Shown here: positions 21,607 to 32,626 of the stretch, piece by piece
Layout: every line of letters begins with the position of its first letter
How positions within the stretch are numbered: the stretch's first letter is position 1
DNA from: Molossus alvarezi
Lineage: Eukaryota > Chordata > Mammalia > Chiroptera > Molossidae
DNA length: 64,000 nucleotides
Direction: 5' to 3'
Assembly: GCA_037176705.1 (NCBI GenBank)
Contig: CM073886.1
Coordinates: 92,992,501 to 93,056,500, forward strand
Made by a program: the position numbers and the translations under genes
The notes under the pieces: model-generated
Seen by the model: the letters and a program-made list of their open reading frames with translations, nothing else
Databases searched by the model: none
Told to the model about the DNA's origin: nothing

Positions 21607-24600
21607 TTTTTATTTTATTTTATTTTTTATTAATTTATTTTTGTCACAGATGTTTCTCCTGTTTTCCCCATTGACACCCTTCTCCCCATCCCCCCAACCC
21701 CATCTCCAGCTTTGTTGTCCATGTCTATCAGTTATGTGTACATGCATATAAGTTCTGTGGTTTATCTCTTCCATCCCGCACTGTCCCCCTCTTCTGAATA
21801 TTGTCAGTCTGTACCCTACTTCCACGTCTCTGGGTCTACCCAGTTCCTCAGACTGTTATGTTCCTTATATTCCACAAATAAGTGAGATCATGTGATATTT
21901 GTCTTTCTCTGCTTGGCTTGTTTCACTTAGGATAATACTCTACAGGTCCCTCCATGTCGTCTCAAAGGATAAGAGATCTTTCTTTTTTACAGCTGCATAG
22001 TACTTCATTGTATATATGTACCAAAGCTTTTTCTATCCATTCGTCTACTGATGGACACTTGGGCTGTTTCCAGATCTTAGCTATTGTAAATAGTGCTGCT
22101 ATAAAAATTGGGGTACATATATTTTTTCTGATTGGTGTTTCAGGCTTCTTAGGGTATATTCCTAGAAGTGAGATCTCTGGGTCAAATGGCAATTAAATTT
22201 TTAATTTTTTGAGGTAACACCATAGTGTTCTCCATAGTGGATGCACCAGTCTGCTTTCCCACTAGCAATGTACTAGAGTTCCCTTTTCTCCACACCCTCA
22301 TCAACACTTGTTGTTTTATGATTTGTTGATGGCAGCCATTCTGACAGGTGTGAGGTGATACCTCATTTTTGTTTTTATTTGCATCTCTCTGATGATTAGT
22401 GATGTTGAGCATTTCTTCATATGTCTCTTGGCCATTTGTATGTCCTGTTTGGAGAGGTGTCTATTCAGCTCCTCTGTCCATTTTTTAATTGGGTTCTTTA
22501 TCTTCCTTTTGTTGAGTTCTGTGAGTACTCTATATATTTTGGAAATTAACCCCTTATCTGATGTATCGTTGGCAATGATGTTCTCCCATACCATGGGTTG
22601 CCTTTCCATTTTGCTGGTTGTTTCTTTTGCTGTGCAGAAGATCTTTAGTTTTATGTAGTCCCATATGTTCATTTTTTCCTTTGTTTCTGTTACCGTAGGT
22701 GATGTATCAGTGAAAATTCTGTTGCGTATGATTCCCGAAATTTTGTTGCCTACATTTTCTTCTAGAATTTTTATGGATTCATGAGTCACATTTAAGTCTT
22801 TTATCCATTTTGAGTTTATTCTTGTGTATGGTGTAAGTTAATGGTCTAGTTTCATTTTTTTGCATGTAGCTGTCCAATATTTCCAGAACCATTTATTAAA
22901 GAGGCTGTGTGTACTCCACTTTATGCTCTTGCCACCTTTGTCAAATATTAATTTAACATATTGTCTTGGGTCAATTTCCAGGTTCTCTGTTCTGCTCCAC
23001 TGGTCTAAATGCCTGTTCTTGTGCCAGTACCAGGCTGTTTTGATTGCAGTAGCTTTGTAGTATTACCTGATGTTCGGTATTGTGATCCCACCTACATTGT
23101 CCTTCTTTTTCAAAATTGCTGTGGCTATTTGGGGTCTTTTTTGGTTCCATATGAAGTTTTGAAGTATTTGTTATAGTTCTGTGAAATATGCTGTTGGTAT
23201 TTTGATGGGGATTGCATTGAATCCATAGATTGCTTTGGCTAATATGGACATTTTAATGATGTTAATTCTTCCAATTCATGAACAAGGTATGTGCTTCCAC
23301 GTTTTTATATCTTCCTCTATTTATTTTTCCAATGTCCTGTAGTTTTCTGCAAATAGGTCCTTTACTTCTTTGGTTAAGTTTATTCCTAGTTATCTTAATT
23401 TTTTTGCCGCGATGGTAAATGGGATTGTTTTTTCAGTTTCTCTTTCTGTGAGTTCATCATTGGTGTATGAGAATGACGTTGATTTCTTGATGTTAATTTT
23501 GTATCCTACTACTTTGCCAAATTCATTTATTAAGTCTAGTAGATTTTTGATGGAGTCTTTAGGATTTTCTATGTATAATATTATGTCGTCTCTGAATACT
23601 GACAGTTTCACTTCCTCCTTTCCAATTTGGATCCTTTTTATTTTTTCTTCCTGTCTGATTGCTGTGGCTAAGACTTCCAGTACTATGTTAAATAAGAGTG
23701 GTGAAAGTGGGCATCCCTGTCTTGTTCCTGTTCTTAAGGGAAATGTTTTTCATTTCTGCCCATTGAGTATGATGTTGACTGTAGGTCTTTCAAATATGGC
23801 CTTTATTATGTTGAGATATGATCCCTCTATTCTCACATTGCTGACTGTTTTTATCAGAATGGATGACGGATTTTGTCCAATGCTTTTTCAGCATCTATTG
23901 ATATGATCTTGTGGTTTTTATCTTTCATTTTGTTTATGTGGTGAAATCCATTTGGTCTTGTGCTTCATTTAGAGTCTCTGTTTTCTTGTTAATTTTTTGT
24001 CTAAAGGATCTATCCAGTGATGCCAGTGAGGTGTTGAAGTCCCTTGCTATGATTGTATTGCTGTCAATTTCTCCTTTGAAGTCCTCCAGAAAATTTTTAA
24101 TATATTTTGGTGCTCCTATATTGGGTGCATGTATGTTTACCAAGGTTATATCTTCCTGTTGGATAGATCCTTTCAACATCACGTAGTGGCCTTCTTTGTC
24201 TCCAGTTATACCTTCATTTTGAAATCTATTTGATCAGATATGAGTATTGCTACCCCTGCTTTTTTTCCCTTTCTGTTTGCTTGGAAGATTTTTTTTCATT
24301 CTTTCACTTTTAACTTATGTGAGTCTTTTGTTGTGAGGTGGGTCTCTTGTAAGCAACATAACATGAGTCATGCTTTCTTATCCAGTCAGCTACTCCGTGT
24401 CTTTTTAATTTTTTTTTTTTTTATCCTCACCCGAGGATATTTTTCCATTTTTTGTTCAGGTAGAGTGGGAGGGAGAGAGAGGAACAGAGGGAGAGAGAAA
24501 CATTGACGTGAAAGGAACACATCGAGTGGCTGCCACCCTCACAACCGACCAGGGCCGGGGACAAACTGCAACCAAGGTACGCGCCCTTAGCGGGAACCGA

Positions 24601-25503
24601 ACCCGGGTCTCTCAGGACCGCAGGCCGACGCTCTAACCGCTGAGCCAAACCGGCCAGGGCTACTCCGTGTCTTTTTATCGAAGCATTCAATCCATTTACA
24701 TTTAAGGTGATTATTGATATGTACTTATTTATTGCCATTTTTGTTTAGTGTGGTTTTATATTTTTCTTCCTATTTCTCCTGCTAATTACAGCAGTCCTTT
24801 TAACATTTCTTGCAGTGCTGGTTTGGTGCTAATATATTCCCTTAGCCTTTTTTTTTTTTTCTGTCTCGGAAGCTCTTATTTGACCTTCTATTTTGAATGA
24901 TAGCCTTGCTGGATAGAGTAGTCTTGGATTCAGATCCTTGTTTTTCATGAACTTGATTACTTCATGCCATTCCCTTCTGGCCTGTAGTGTTTCTGTTGAG
25001 AAGTCAGCTGAGAGCCTTATGGAGGTTCCTTTGTAGGTAACCTGTTGCTTATCTCTTGCTGCCTTTAGGATTCTCTCTGTCTTTAATTTTTGGCATTTTA
25101 ATTATTATGTGTCTTGGTGTGGGCCTGTTTGGGTTCTTCTTACTTGGGGCTCTCCATGCTTCTTGAACTTGAATGCCTTCTTCCTTCATCAAATTAGAGA
25201 AGTTTTCTGTCACTATTTCTTCAAATATATTCTCTAACCCTTGCTCATTTTCTTTTTTGGGGACTCCTTTGATGGGAATGTTATTACGTTTCCAGTTGTC
25301 CCACAGTTCTCTTAAGCTGTCTTCCTATTGTTTACTTGTTTTTTTCCTTTTTGTTTTCTGATGGGTTGATTTTTTCTATGCTGTCTTCTAATTCACTGAT
25401 CCAGTCCTCAGCTTCCTCTACTCTGCTGTTTAGTCCTTCCAAAGTGTTCTATGTTTCTGCAATGTCATTCTTCATTTGTTCTTGGTGGTTTTTTCATTTT
25501 CAG
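21607..25503 (-). mobile_element. L1, minus strand, internally deleted
   Basis: The 3' UTR with T-rich tail lies at 21,607-21,900, and ORF2 C-terminus and reverse transcriptase at about 21,950-23,935. The sequence then jumps at about 23,937 to the ORF2 endonuclease (23,940 to about 24,760) and an ORF1 part (about 24,800-25,500). Loss of the region between endonuclease and reverse-transcriptase palm explains its 3.9-kb length. Several frames remain open for 80-160 codons (22,316-22,789: [16 protein letters not shown]), but stops and frameshifts break both ORFs. It landed in an older L1 3' end. A Ves SINE (24,408-24,659) is inserted in the endonuclease part. Confidence 0.85.
24408..24659 (-). 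mobile_element. Ves SINE (young, hairpin type)
   Basis: Full-length copy flanked by the 18-bp duplication CTACTCCGTGTCTTTTTA (24,390-24,407 and 24,660-24,677). The hairpin here is perfect: ATCCTC-ACCC-GAGGAT. It is inserted in L1 ORF2. Confidence 0.95.
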
Positions 25504-25580
25504 TTGGTTCAGTGGCATTGAGTACATTCACATTATTGTTCAGCCATCACCAGCATCCATCTCCATAACATTTTCTATTT
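25504..25580 (-). mobile_element. old L1 3' end, right half
   Basis: Continues the old L1 3' UTR begun at 21,553 ('cagtggcattgagtacattc' and 'ccatcaccagcatccatctc'). The two halves were separated by the 3.9-kb L1. Confidence 0.65.
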
Positions 25581-26019
25581 TTTCTTTCTGAGTTTTAAAA
25601 AGAAATCATGTAGTGCATTTAATTTCTAGTTTTCTTAGATCTTCCCAATGGCACCTACCTTGGGCATTGGTCTGTTTCTTGATTCTGATTAGGCCAGATT
25701 TGAGACTCAACTTTTTGTCAAGTTGGCCATGCATTGACCTCTGCCTACGCTGATCATATTTCTAGCCCCAGTCATTGGTAACCACACATCTCCCACATTC
25801 TTGCTGACTTTGACCTTCAGAGCTCTATTCTTCTGATAAAGGTTGAATAACCCCATGACTTCTCATCAATCTCTATTCCAGAAAATTCACCTCTCCTTTG
25901 GTACATTATTTCATATTAATGTGGTAATTTTAGACCTTCTCATACTCAACCTTATATTTCTGCTTTGTCTGGACCTGTCTATCTGAAATTATGTATTGTT
26001 AGGCTGTATTCAAGGGTTA
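25581..26019. other. no recognised gene
   Basis: Apparently unique sequence. No supported open frame. Confidence 0.4.
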
Positions 26020-26328
26020 AGCTAACCCTTGAACAAAACCAGGTTAAGGGTGCCAATCCCTATGCAGTAGAGAACCCTCATGTAACCTTTGACTCTACAG
26101 TTGGCCCTTAACATCCATGGATTCAACCAACTGCAGATCAAAAACAGTCATTTTGATCCGTAGTTGGGAATCTGTGGTTGGGAATGCAGAAATACTGTTT
26201 TGATTTGTGGTCGGTAGAATCCATGAATGTGAAACCCACAGACAGAAGGAATGACTGTATTTATTTTAAAAAATCTGCATATAAGTGGACCTGTGAAGTT
26301 CAAACCCCTGTTGTTCAAAGATCAACTA
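26020..26328. mobile_element. Tigger-type MITE (outer), disrupted by a second MITE
   Basis: The left terminus (CTAACCCTTGAACAAAACC) and right terminus (GTTGTTCAAAGATCAACTA) form an inverted repeat of the 'GTTGACCCTTGAACAAC' kind known from pogo/Tigger-related MITEs. The inner 160 bp is a separate element, so this copy was about 150 bp before being hit. Confidence 0.65.
26098..26257. mobile_element. Tigger-type MITE (inner), TA-flanked
   Basis: Begins CAGTTGGCCCTTAACATCC and ends with the partly inverted GGAATGACTG. TA dinucleotides sit immediately outside on both sides (26,096-26,097 and 26,258-26,259), as expected for Tc1/mariner/pogo-class transposition. It is non-coding. Confidence 0.7.
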
Positions 26329-26390
26329 TAGTTGTTAGAAGAGGCAACATGACAATTTGGAAAGGGCATTAGACTTAGAATCAAAAAACT

Positions 26391-26645
26391 AGCCCTGGCC
26401 AGTTTGGCTCAGCGGTTAGAGCGTCGGCCTGCGGTCTGGAGAGACCCGGGTTCGGTTCCCGCTAAGGGCATGTACTTCGGTTGCAGTTTGTCCCCGGCCC
26501 TGGTTGGTCGTGCGGGTGGCAGCCACTCGATGTGTCCCTTCACGTCGATGTTTCTCTCTCTCTCTCTGTTCCTCTCTCTCCCTCCCACTCTATCTGTACA
26601 AAAAACGGAAAAATATCCTCGGGTGAGGATAAAAAAAAAAAAACT
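26391..26645 (+). mobile_element. Ves SINE (young, hairpin type), first of a tandem pair
   Basis: Plus-strand copy with near-consensus head (TTTGGCTCAGCGGTTAGAGC), B-box GGTTCGGTTCCCG, CT-rich body, hairpin CCTCGGGTGAGG and A tail. Only about 5 bp separates it from the next copy in the same orientation. Confidence 0.94.
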
Positions 26646-26650
26646 ACTGT

Positions 26651-26898
26651 AGCCCTGACCAGTTTGGCTCAGCGGTTAGAGCGTCAGCCCACAGACCAGA
26701 GAGCCCCAGGTTTGGTTCCTGTTAAGGGCACATACCGTGGCTGCTGTTTGTCCCCAGCCCCAGTTGGGGTCGTGTGGGTGGCAACCAGTTGATGTGTGTC
26801 TCTCACGTTGATGTTTCTCTCTCTCTCCCACTCTATCTAAAGATAAGTGCAAAAATGTTCTTGGGTGAGGATAAAAAAACAAAACAAAACAAAAAAAA
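26651..26898 (+). mobile_element. Ves SINE (hairpin type), second of a tandem pair
   Basis: Head-to-tail with the preceding copy but more diverged ('ggtttggttcctgttaagg'; hairpin arm 'cttgggtgagg'). The A tail contains CAAAA units. The greater divergence suggests the 26,391 copy inserted later, beside this one. Confidence 0.9.
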
Positions 26899-27200
26899 TG
26901 AGTGTAAACAAACAAAATAGAAACAAACTCATAGATACAGGGAAGAGACTGACAGTTGTCAGAGGGAAGGCTGTTGGGACTGGGTGAAATAGTTTAAGGG
27001 ATTAAGCAAACCAACCAAACAAAACCTCATAGAGACAGACAACACTATGGTGATTACCAGAGGGAAAGAGGGGTGGGAGAGGTAGAAGAGGGTAAAGGGG
27101 AGATAAGTGGTGATGGGACAGAAAGTAGACTTTCCGTGGTGAACACACAATCAGTTATGCAGATGATGTATTCTAGAATTTTACACTCCAGTTCTGTCCT
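26899..27200 (+). mobile_element. L1 3' UTR fragments (old), two overlapping pieces
   Basis: Contains the L1 3' phrases 'atagaaacaaactcataga', 'gaagagactgacagttgtc', and a second start 'ctcatagagacagacaacac' with 'gtgattaccagagggaaag'. The second piece also occurs at about 38,850 and 53,610. Confidence 0.65.
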
Positions 27201-27340
27201 ATACTAGCTGGATAAACAAGTGCAAGAGCCTTCACTGTTCTTTTTTTCTTTTCTTTATATAGAAAGACTTTTGTAAGTGAAAATCATAAAAGTGTAAGGT
27301 ATTATTATATCACCTTGACTGTAATAAAAAATGCATTTTT

Positions 27341-27592
27341 ATTTTTTTCAACCCTTACCCAAGGATATTTTTACATTTATCTTCAGACAGAGTAGGAGTG
27401 GGGGTGGGGGGGAGAGGGAGAGAGAGAGAAACATAGATGTGAGAGAGACACATCGACTAACTGCCACCCACACAACCCCAACCGGGGCAGGGACGAACCG
27501 CATCCGAGGCATGTGCCCTTGGCCGGAATCGAACCTGGGACTCCCTGGTCCACAGATCGACACTCTAACTGCTGAGCCAAACCTGCCAGGGC
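27341..27592 (-). mobile_element. Ves SINE (hairpin type, diverged)
   Basis: Complete minus-strand copy. The body contains a G-rich stretch (27,396-27,412). The head ends 'gccaaacctgccagggc'. The flanks 'aaaaaatgcattttt' and 'aaaaagatgctttttt' are compatible with a target duplication. Confidence 0.9.
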
Positions 27593-28013
27593 AAAAAGAT
27601 GCTTTTTTGGTGACAAAATATACAATGAAACACTATTAATTGGGATTCTAAAAACATAATTCCACCTGCAAATCCAGATAGGATTTACTTTATTTAGTAG
27701 GGATCTGGTGCTCAATAAATGTTTGTTAAAAGAATGCATGTGTTCCAGAAAAGGTATGTAAAATGTTAGTTTGGGGGTATTTAGGAGATAGTAACTGATA
27801 TACTTAGCACAAGACTAAGCTTGGAAGTCCACATAGAAGTCCTGGAGTGTGAGCAGATGTGTGAAGTTGAATTATTCCTGCTGTGTGAGAACATAGCTTG
27901 TCTTTATTTGCCTTTAGAAACATTATCCTAAAAATCTTCCTGACAGTGAAATTTGTTTATAAAGGAGAGGTTACCCCCCAAAGGAGCTGTAATAGGTGAG
28001 CTGAGGAATAATA
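27593..28013. other. no recognised gene or repeat
   Basis: Apparently unique, AT-rich. Nothing supported. Confidence 0.4.
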
Positions 28014-28141
28014 TAGGGAGAGGCAAAAGTAGGTTTAAAGTTGTTTGTATGGAAAATCATACAATAATTACTAAATAGTACTACAAGAATAAACTGTTTT
28101 GGGTACTCACAACTGTAAACCCACTTTTGTGTCACCCTGTA
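28014..28141. mobile_element. mariner-type MITE, about 128 bp
   Basis: The left end has GGCAAAAGTAGGTTTAAAGT, and the right end is its approximate inverse (AACTGTAAACCCACTTTTGT). TA flanks both sides. The centre is AT-rich and non-coding. The structure is that of a short mariner-derived inverted-repeat element. Confidence 0.8.
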
Positions 28142-28325
28142 TATGTTTTAATGTTCTCTTCCCATTTACAGAGCCCTTAAAATGTTTGAGGCTAGATGTT
28201 TAAGTCATGGACTCAGCCAGGGCTGTGCTGAGCCACATCAGAGCCCAGGCAAAAGAAATATGTGCTAAATAGTATATATAACTGCTCACATGGTTTTATG
28301 TATTTTTATAACTGGTTAGTGTTTG

Positions 28326-28507
28326 TTTGTTTTTTAAATCCTCATCCAAGGATATTTTTAGAGAGAGGAAGGGAGAGAGAGAGAAAAAAACATCCACATG
28401 AGAGAGAAACATTGATTTGTTGCTTCCCCTATGCACTCTGGGGATCAAACCCGCAACCTTTTGGTGTATGGGATGACGCTCCAACCAATTGAGCCACCTG
28501 GCCAGGA
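28326..28507 (-). mobile_element. Ves SINE, chimeric subfamily, short body
   Basis: The minus-strand head reads GGTGGCTCAATTGGTTGGAG, unlike the hairpin-type heads in this window, yet the tail carries the hairpin ATCCTCATCCAAGGAT. The body is shortened. The flanks 'ggttagtgtttgt' and 'ggttaatgttttt' fit a target duplication. Confidence 0.85.
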
Positions 28508-29145
28508 CATGGTTAATGTTTTTAATCAAAACATTATCAATGGTTTTGCTTTTATTGAAGCCAGGAAAATAAAATTACAATAAATTCTGGTTTTGGTATA
28601 AATAAAATATTTAAACTTAAAACAATGTGAATTTTAATGCATCTATTTTAAAATTTTTCAATATTTCTTAACTACTTCAGTGTTCTGGGGAAAATCATAT
28701 GTGTATAAGGTATTGTTAATAGCCCTTATTGTAATTAAACATTAAAACATACATTTAACAGGTATATCAAGCTGCACATTTTTCCTTTTGCCTTAGGCTT
28801 TAATATGGCTTGGCATAGCACTTTCAGATCTTATTTATACTTAAACATTTTGTTATTTTGTTCATCATGGATTGTTTTAATTAATTTAGATTCTTTAAAA
28901 TATTTGTATTAAAACATTACTTATCTTGATTACTGAGTTTTTATGTCCCCTTAAATTTTGTGCCTGGGGTAAGTGCTGCAGTTCTTCACCCTAGTCCTGG
29001 CCTTGGTCCCAACCCTCTATCTCAACCAACTATAACAGAAAAACTGCCATGGGAGCGATAGCCGTGCTCACTATGCCAGAGGAGACATTCAAATCTAGCT
29101 AATTTCTCCACAGTCCAAATGAATCCAGAAAGCAACATGTCATAC
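28508..29145. other. no recognised gene; AT-rich
   Basis: AT-rich and apparently unique. No supported features. Confidence 0.4.
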
Positions 29146-29149
29146 AGAG

Positions 29150-29335
29150 GGAAAAACATGAGCTTTAGGGTTAGATATTTGGAATCAAATCCTGGCTTGC
29201 TTTTTTTAAGCAGTCCCAGCAATTACTTAACCAATCTGAGCCTGTTTTCTTATCTCTCAAAGGGATAATTTGTTCTTTAGTGGGTTAAATGAGATAGTCC
29301 ATGTAAAGCATCTGGACTCGACAAACATTAACTTG
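29150..29335 (-). mobile_element. MIR SINE, minus strand
   Basis: Order of phrases 'gagctttagggttagat', 'aatcaaatcctggcttgc', 'caattacttaaccaatctga', 'ttcttatctctcaaaggga' and 'ggttaaatgagatagtcc' matches the other arm of MIR. Confidence 0.75.
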
Positions 29336-29499
29336 GCCCCTTCTCTGTGTTAGGGATAGTAAATAGGATTTTAGTATAAGAATGTAGTCAGGTATCATAT
29401 ATCTCAGCTTTTTATTGATTTGCTGTTTGTTCATATATGTTGTCGTCTTTCAATCATAGTTGCCAAAATGTAAGAAAAACTATAGGAAAAATCCATTTT

Positions 29500-30190
29500 T
29501 GTTCAACAGTCAAACACCCACCAGTGTCAGGCACTGAGCTAGGTGATGGTTACAACTGGGAACAGGACCAAGTCCCTGTCTTCAAGGAGTTGACAGTCTA
29601 ATGAGGGAAAAACAGAAATAAGCTGGCAATTGAAATATAGTGGCATATGTGCTCGGGTTTGAGTGCTTTGTGAAACTGTGAGCCACCTAATCAGTGTGGA
29701 GGGAAAAGAGGTTTTCCCAGAAGAGGTGACATCTAAACTGAGACCTGAAGGTATACAGAGTTAACCAGGTACAGGAATGTGGATTTAGGGACTGAGGGGG
29801 GCAGGTATTCTTAGTTGAGGAAAAAGATGTCAGAAAGGCCTGGAGGCAAGGGAGAAAGTACAAGGGATGAGATTGTAGTGATAGATTGGGCCTAGATCAA
29901 GAAATACCTTTTATGCCACATAAAGAGTTTGCCTTTAGACTGAGGGCAATGGGAAGCAGGTTTTGTGCAGGACAAAAATCAGATTTGAGCTTTTGAAAAT
30001 GTTTAGAAGTCCAGTTAGGAAGCCTGTGACATCATGCAGGTTTAACATGATGGTGGCCTCCTTGATTAAGGTGGTGGCAGTAGAAATGGAGAGGAGTGGA
30101 CTAGTTCAAGAGAAACTGAGAGGTGGAATTGATAGGACTGAATCATTGGATTGGATGTGAGGAAGAGAAAATCATAGATGACATACAGGT
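29500..30190 (-). mobile_element. L2 LINE, minus strand
   Basis: A long, fairly clear reverse-strand L2: 'gtcaggcactgagctagg', 'gaagaggtgacatctaaact', 'gagacctgaaggtatac', 'gagggcaatgggaagcagg', 'gatggtggcctccttgatta', 'ggtggcagtagaaatggaga' and 'ggattggatgtgaggaag'. The plus-strand frame 29,963-30,160 is its antisense shadow. Confidence 0.8.
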
Positions 30191-30945
30191 ATCTAGCTTT
30201 GGTGCTTTATTAGAGGGAAAACTGTTCCCTGGGAGGTGATGAGATCATTGCTGAGTGTGAGGGGCCTATAGGACAAGCTGTGGATTCATTAGTTAGAGAG
30301 TTACATACAGCATAGGTGCTCAGTTGGGGGATCTGATGACTTGAGAGTTGACTGAATACAGTTAATAACTGAAACTGTGGATACAATTACTCAAGGGCAA
30401 TGGATGAGATTACCAAAGGAGAATATATTATGTAAGAAAATCACAGAAGTAGAAACAAATCTCTGAAAAACTTCAACTTTTAAAAGATGTTATTTATGGT
30501 AGCTGTTCCAAGTAAACAGCCTGGTGTCTGGAACTCTACACTAAAACACAAGTTCTCATGGAGGCTGGCATCTCTCAAGAATTGTCACACATCCTGTGAA
30601 TAAAGCATGTATTATAACAATAACAGAAAATTCACAAATGAGAAAGAAAAAATACTTTCTCAGTGTTCTCTTGTGTTCATCTGGGTTTCTCCATGGAGTT
30701 CATAATCAATACTGAGTCACTTCTGGAGTGCTGAGGGTCCCCAGGATTCATCTTTGGTTTTTGTTTCTGTCAAAAGATAAGGGTTAGTGTCATGCTTGAG
30801 GCAAATGTGTGCTGAATTTGAGGGGCCACCTTAAGCTCATTTTACGTTGAGGAAGAGTCAAATATTCCTGGCAAGGAACTAAGTGTATATCAATTGTAAA
30901 ACAAATATTAATTTTTAACATTTCTGCTAGCAGTCTGAAAGTTTT
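30191..30945. other. no recognised gene
   Basis: The first 150 bp may be degraded L2 continuation. The rest appears unique, without a supported open frame. Confidence 0.4.
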
Positions 30946-31188
30946 TTTGTTTTTTTCAATCTTAACCCTAGGACATTCCTCCATTAATCTCCAGATAGAG
31001 TGGGAGAGAGGGAGAGAGAAACATACACTTGAGAGAGACACATCAATTGGTTGCCTCCCACACGACCCACCCCAACCACAGCTGGGGATGAACCACAACC
31101 AAAGTATGTGCCTTTGACCAGAGTCGAACCTGCGACTCACTGGTCAGTGGGCCAATGATCCAACCACTGAGCCAAACCAGCAAGAGCT
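30946..31188 (-). mobile_element. Ves SINE (hairpin type, diverged)
   Basis: The minus-strand copy has an eroded hairpin (CTTAACCCTAGGAC). The flanks 'ctgaaagttttt' and 'ctgaaaagtttta' give the target duplication. Confidence 0.88.
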
Positions 31189-31240
31189 GAAAAGTTTTAT
31201 TTCAGGACCCCTCAGACTGTCATTTCCTGGGTTTGTTTTT

Positions 31241-31440
31241 TATTGATTTTTTTAGAGAGAAAGGAAGGGAAACAAAGATAAAAACATCAATGTGAGAGAG
31301 AAACATCGATTGGCTGACTCCTGCACGTCCCCTACTGGGGATCATGCCCACAACCCAAGCATGTCCCTTGACCGGGAATCGAACCAGGACTTCTCAGTCC
31401 ATGGGATGATGCTCAGTCCACTGAGCCACACTGGCTGGGC
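31241..31440 (-). mobile_element. Ves SINE (older, no hairpin)
   Basis: Flanked by TCCTGGGTTTGTTTTT (31,225-31,240) and TCCTGGGCTTGTTTTT (31,441-31,456). The tail is 'tattgatttttttagaga', i.e. the AATCAATA type. Confidence 0.92.
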
Positions 31441-32626
31441 TCCTGGGCTTGTTTTTAAAAGCAGAGCCCAAACTTATTTCTGGGGAGGTACAGAATTAAA
31501 CTTCAGCAGATAGTTGTTCATGCGATGTAAATCAATTCCTCTTTAGAGAGTACAGAATTACTTATACTTACTGTTGTCCTCACATCCAGAGTTCAGTCTT
31601 TGTGACATCTTTGCTTTCTTGGAGGAGGAAGGCAGTAGCTGTTATTTAAATGTATGTCATATACTTTCATTTTTACTACTACATCTGAATGTTTGGGATA
31701 TTCAAGTAAATGTTTCTTGATGTGTGAACTCCATAAAGTAAATGTAAAGATGCTGTAACCTGGAATTGTAGTATAGAATATGTGGTTTAACTAGCAAAGA
31801 CAGCAAATACTGTAGCAAATGTTGTCATTCAATAATCAACTGAGGGGAGAGAAAAAATGGCGGTAGAGTGAATGGAAGCTACACAGATGATTTCCTAGGA
31901 CCAAACAGGAATTACAACTAAAAAAAGACAAATCATCAGAAAAAGGCAACAAAAAAGCAGTGGGACAAGACCATATAACCAGGGACACTGGTAGGATCTG
32001 TGGAGGTGCAAGAGGGTGGCAGGCTGGGAGCCCAGGGACAGAAGCAGTCTTAGCTGTGATCAGCACCCTCGGGGCTAACATACCAAGTCTGTTCCTCAGC
32101 ACAAAGGGCCAGAACAGAGCACTGAATTGGCTACAGCCACTCACCTGGGGCTTGGGCAGAGGGAGGGCAGACTGGACTGGAACTCTGTGGGGACACCTGG
32201 GATTTGAAGAGTGCTTAGAGTTTTTCTGAGTCGCAGCCACAAAGGATGGTGGCCAGCTTGCTCCTTCCCAGAGTTGTGGGGAAAAGCAGCAGCCCCTTCC
32301 ACGGAGATTCAGCCCCTTCAAGGTGAGGCAAAGAAATGCAAACTGAGCTCATTAACAACCAGAATCTGCCCCACCCTCTAAAAATCCTCTTATGCAGAAC
32401 ACCAGGGCTATATTCCAAGGCCCGGAGTAACTGGGACTACTAGCCACCAGGTAAAAAGCTAGAGGATAACTGAACCTTTCCTGGGCATGCAGATCTACCC
32501 AGGAAAGTAAGACTTGATAGTGATGTTTAACATGGGCCCTCTTATGCTTATCCAAACCCAGTAGAGGGAGACACAAATAGCAGAACAGTAACACACACAG
32601 GGAAAATTTGGCAGGCTCCAAAATGC

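Noticed and set aside
26391..26470. tRNA genes in the many A-box/B-box sequences
   Set aside because: The heads of Ves SINEs resemble tRNA but lack a proper cloverleaf end and are followed by the SINE body and A tail.
31836..32321. 161-codon minus-strand frame
   Set aside because: Antisense to the 5' UTR of the full-length L1.
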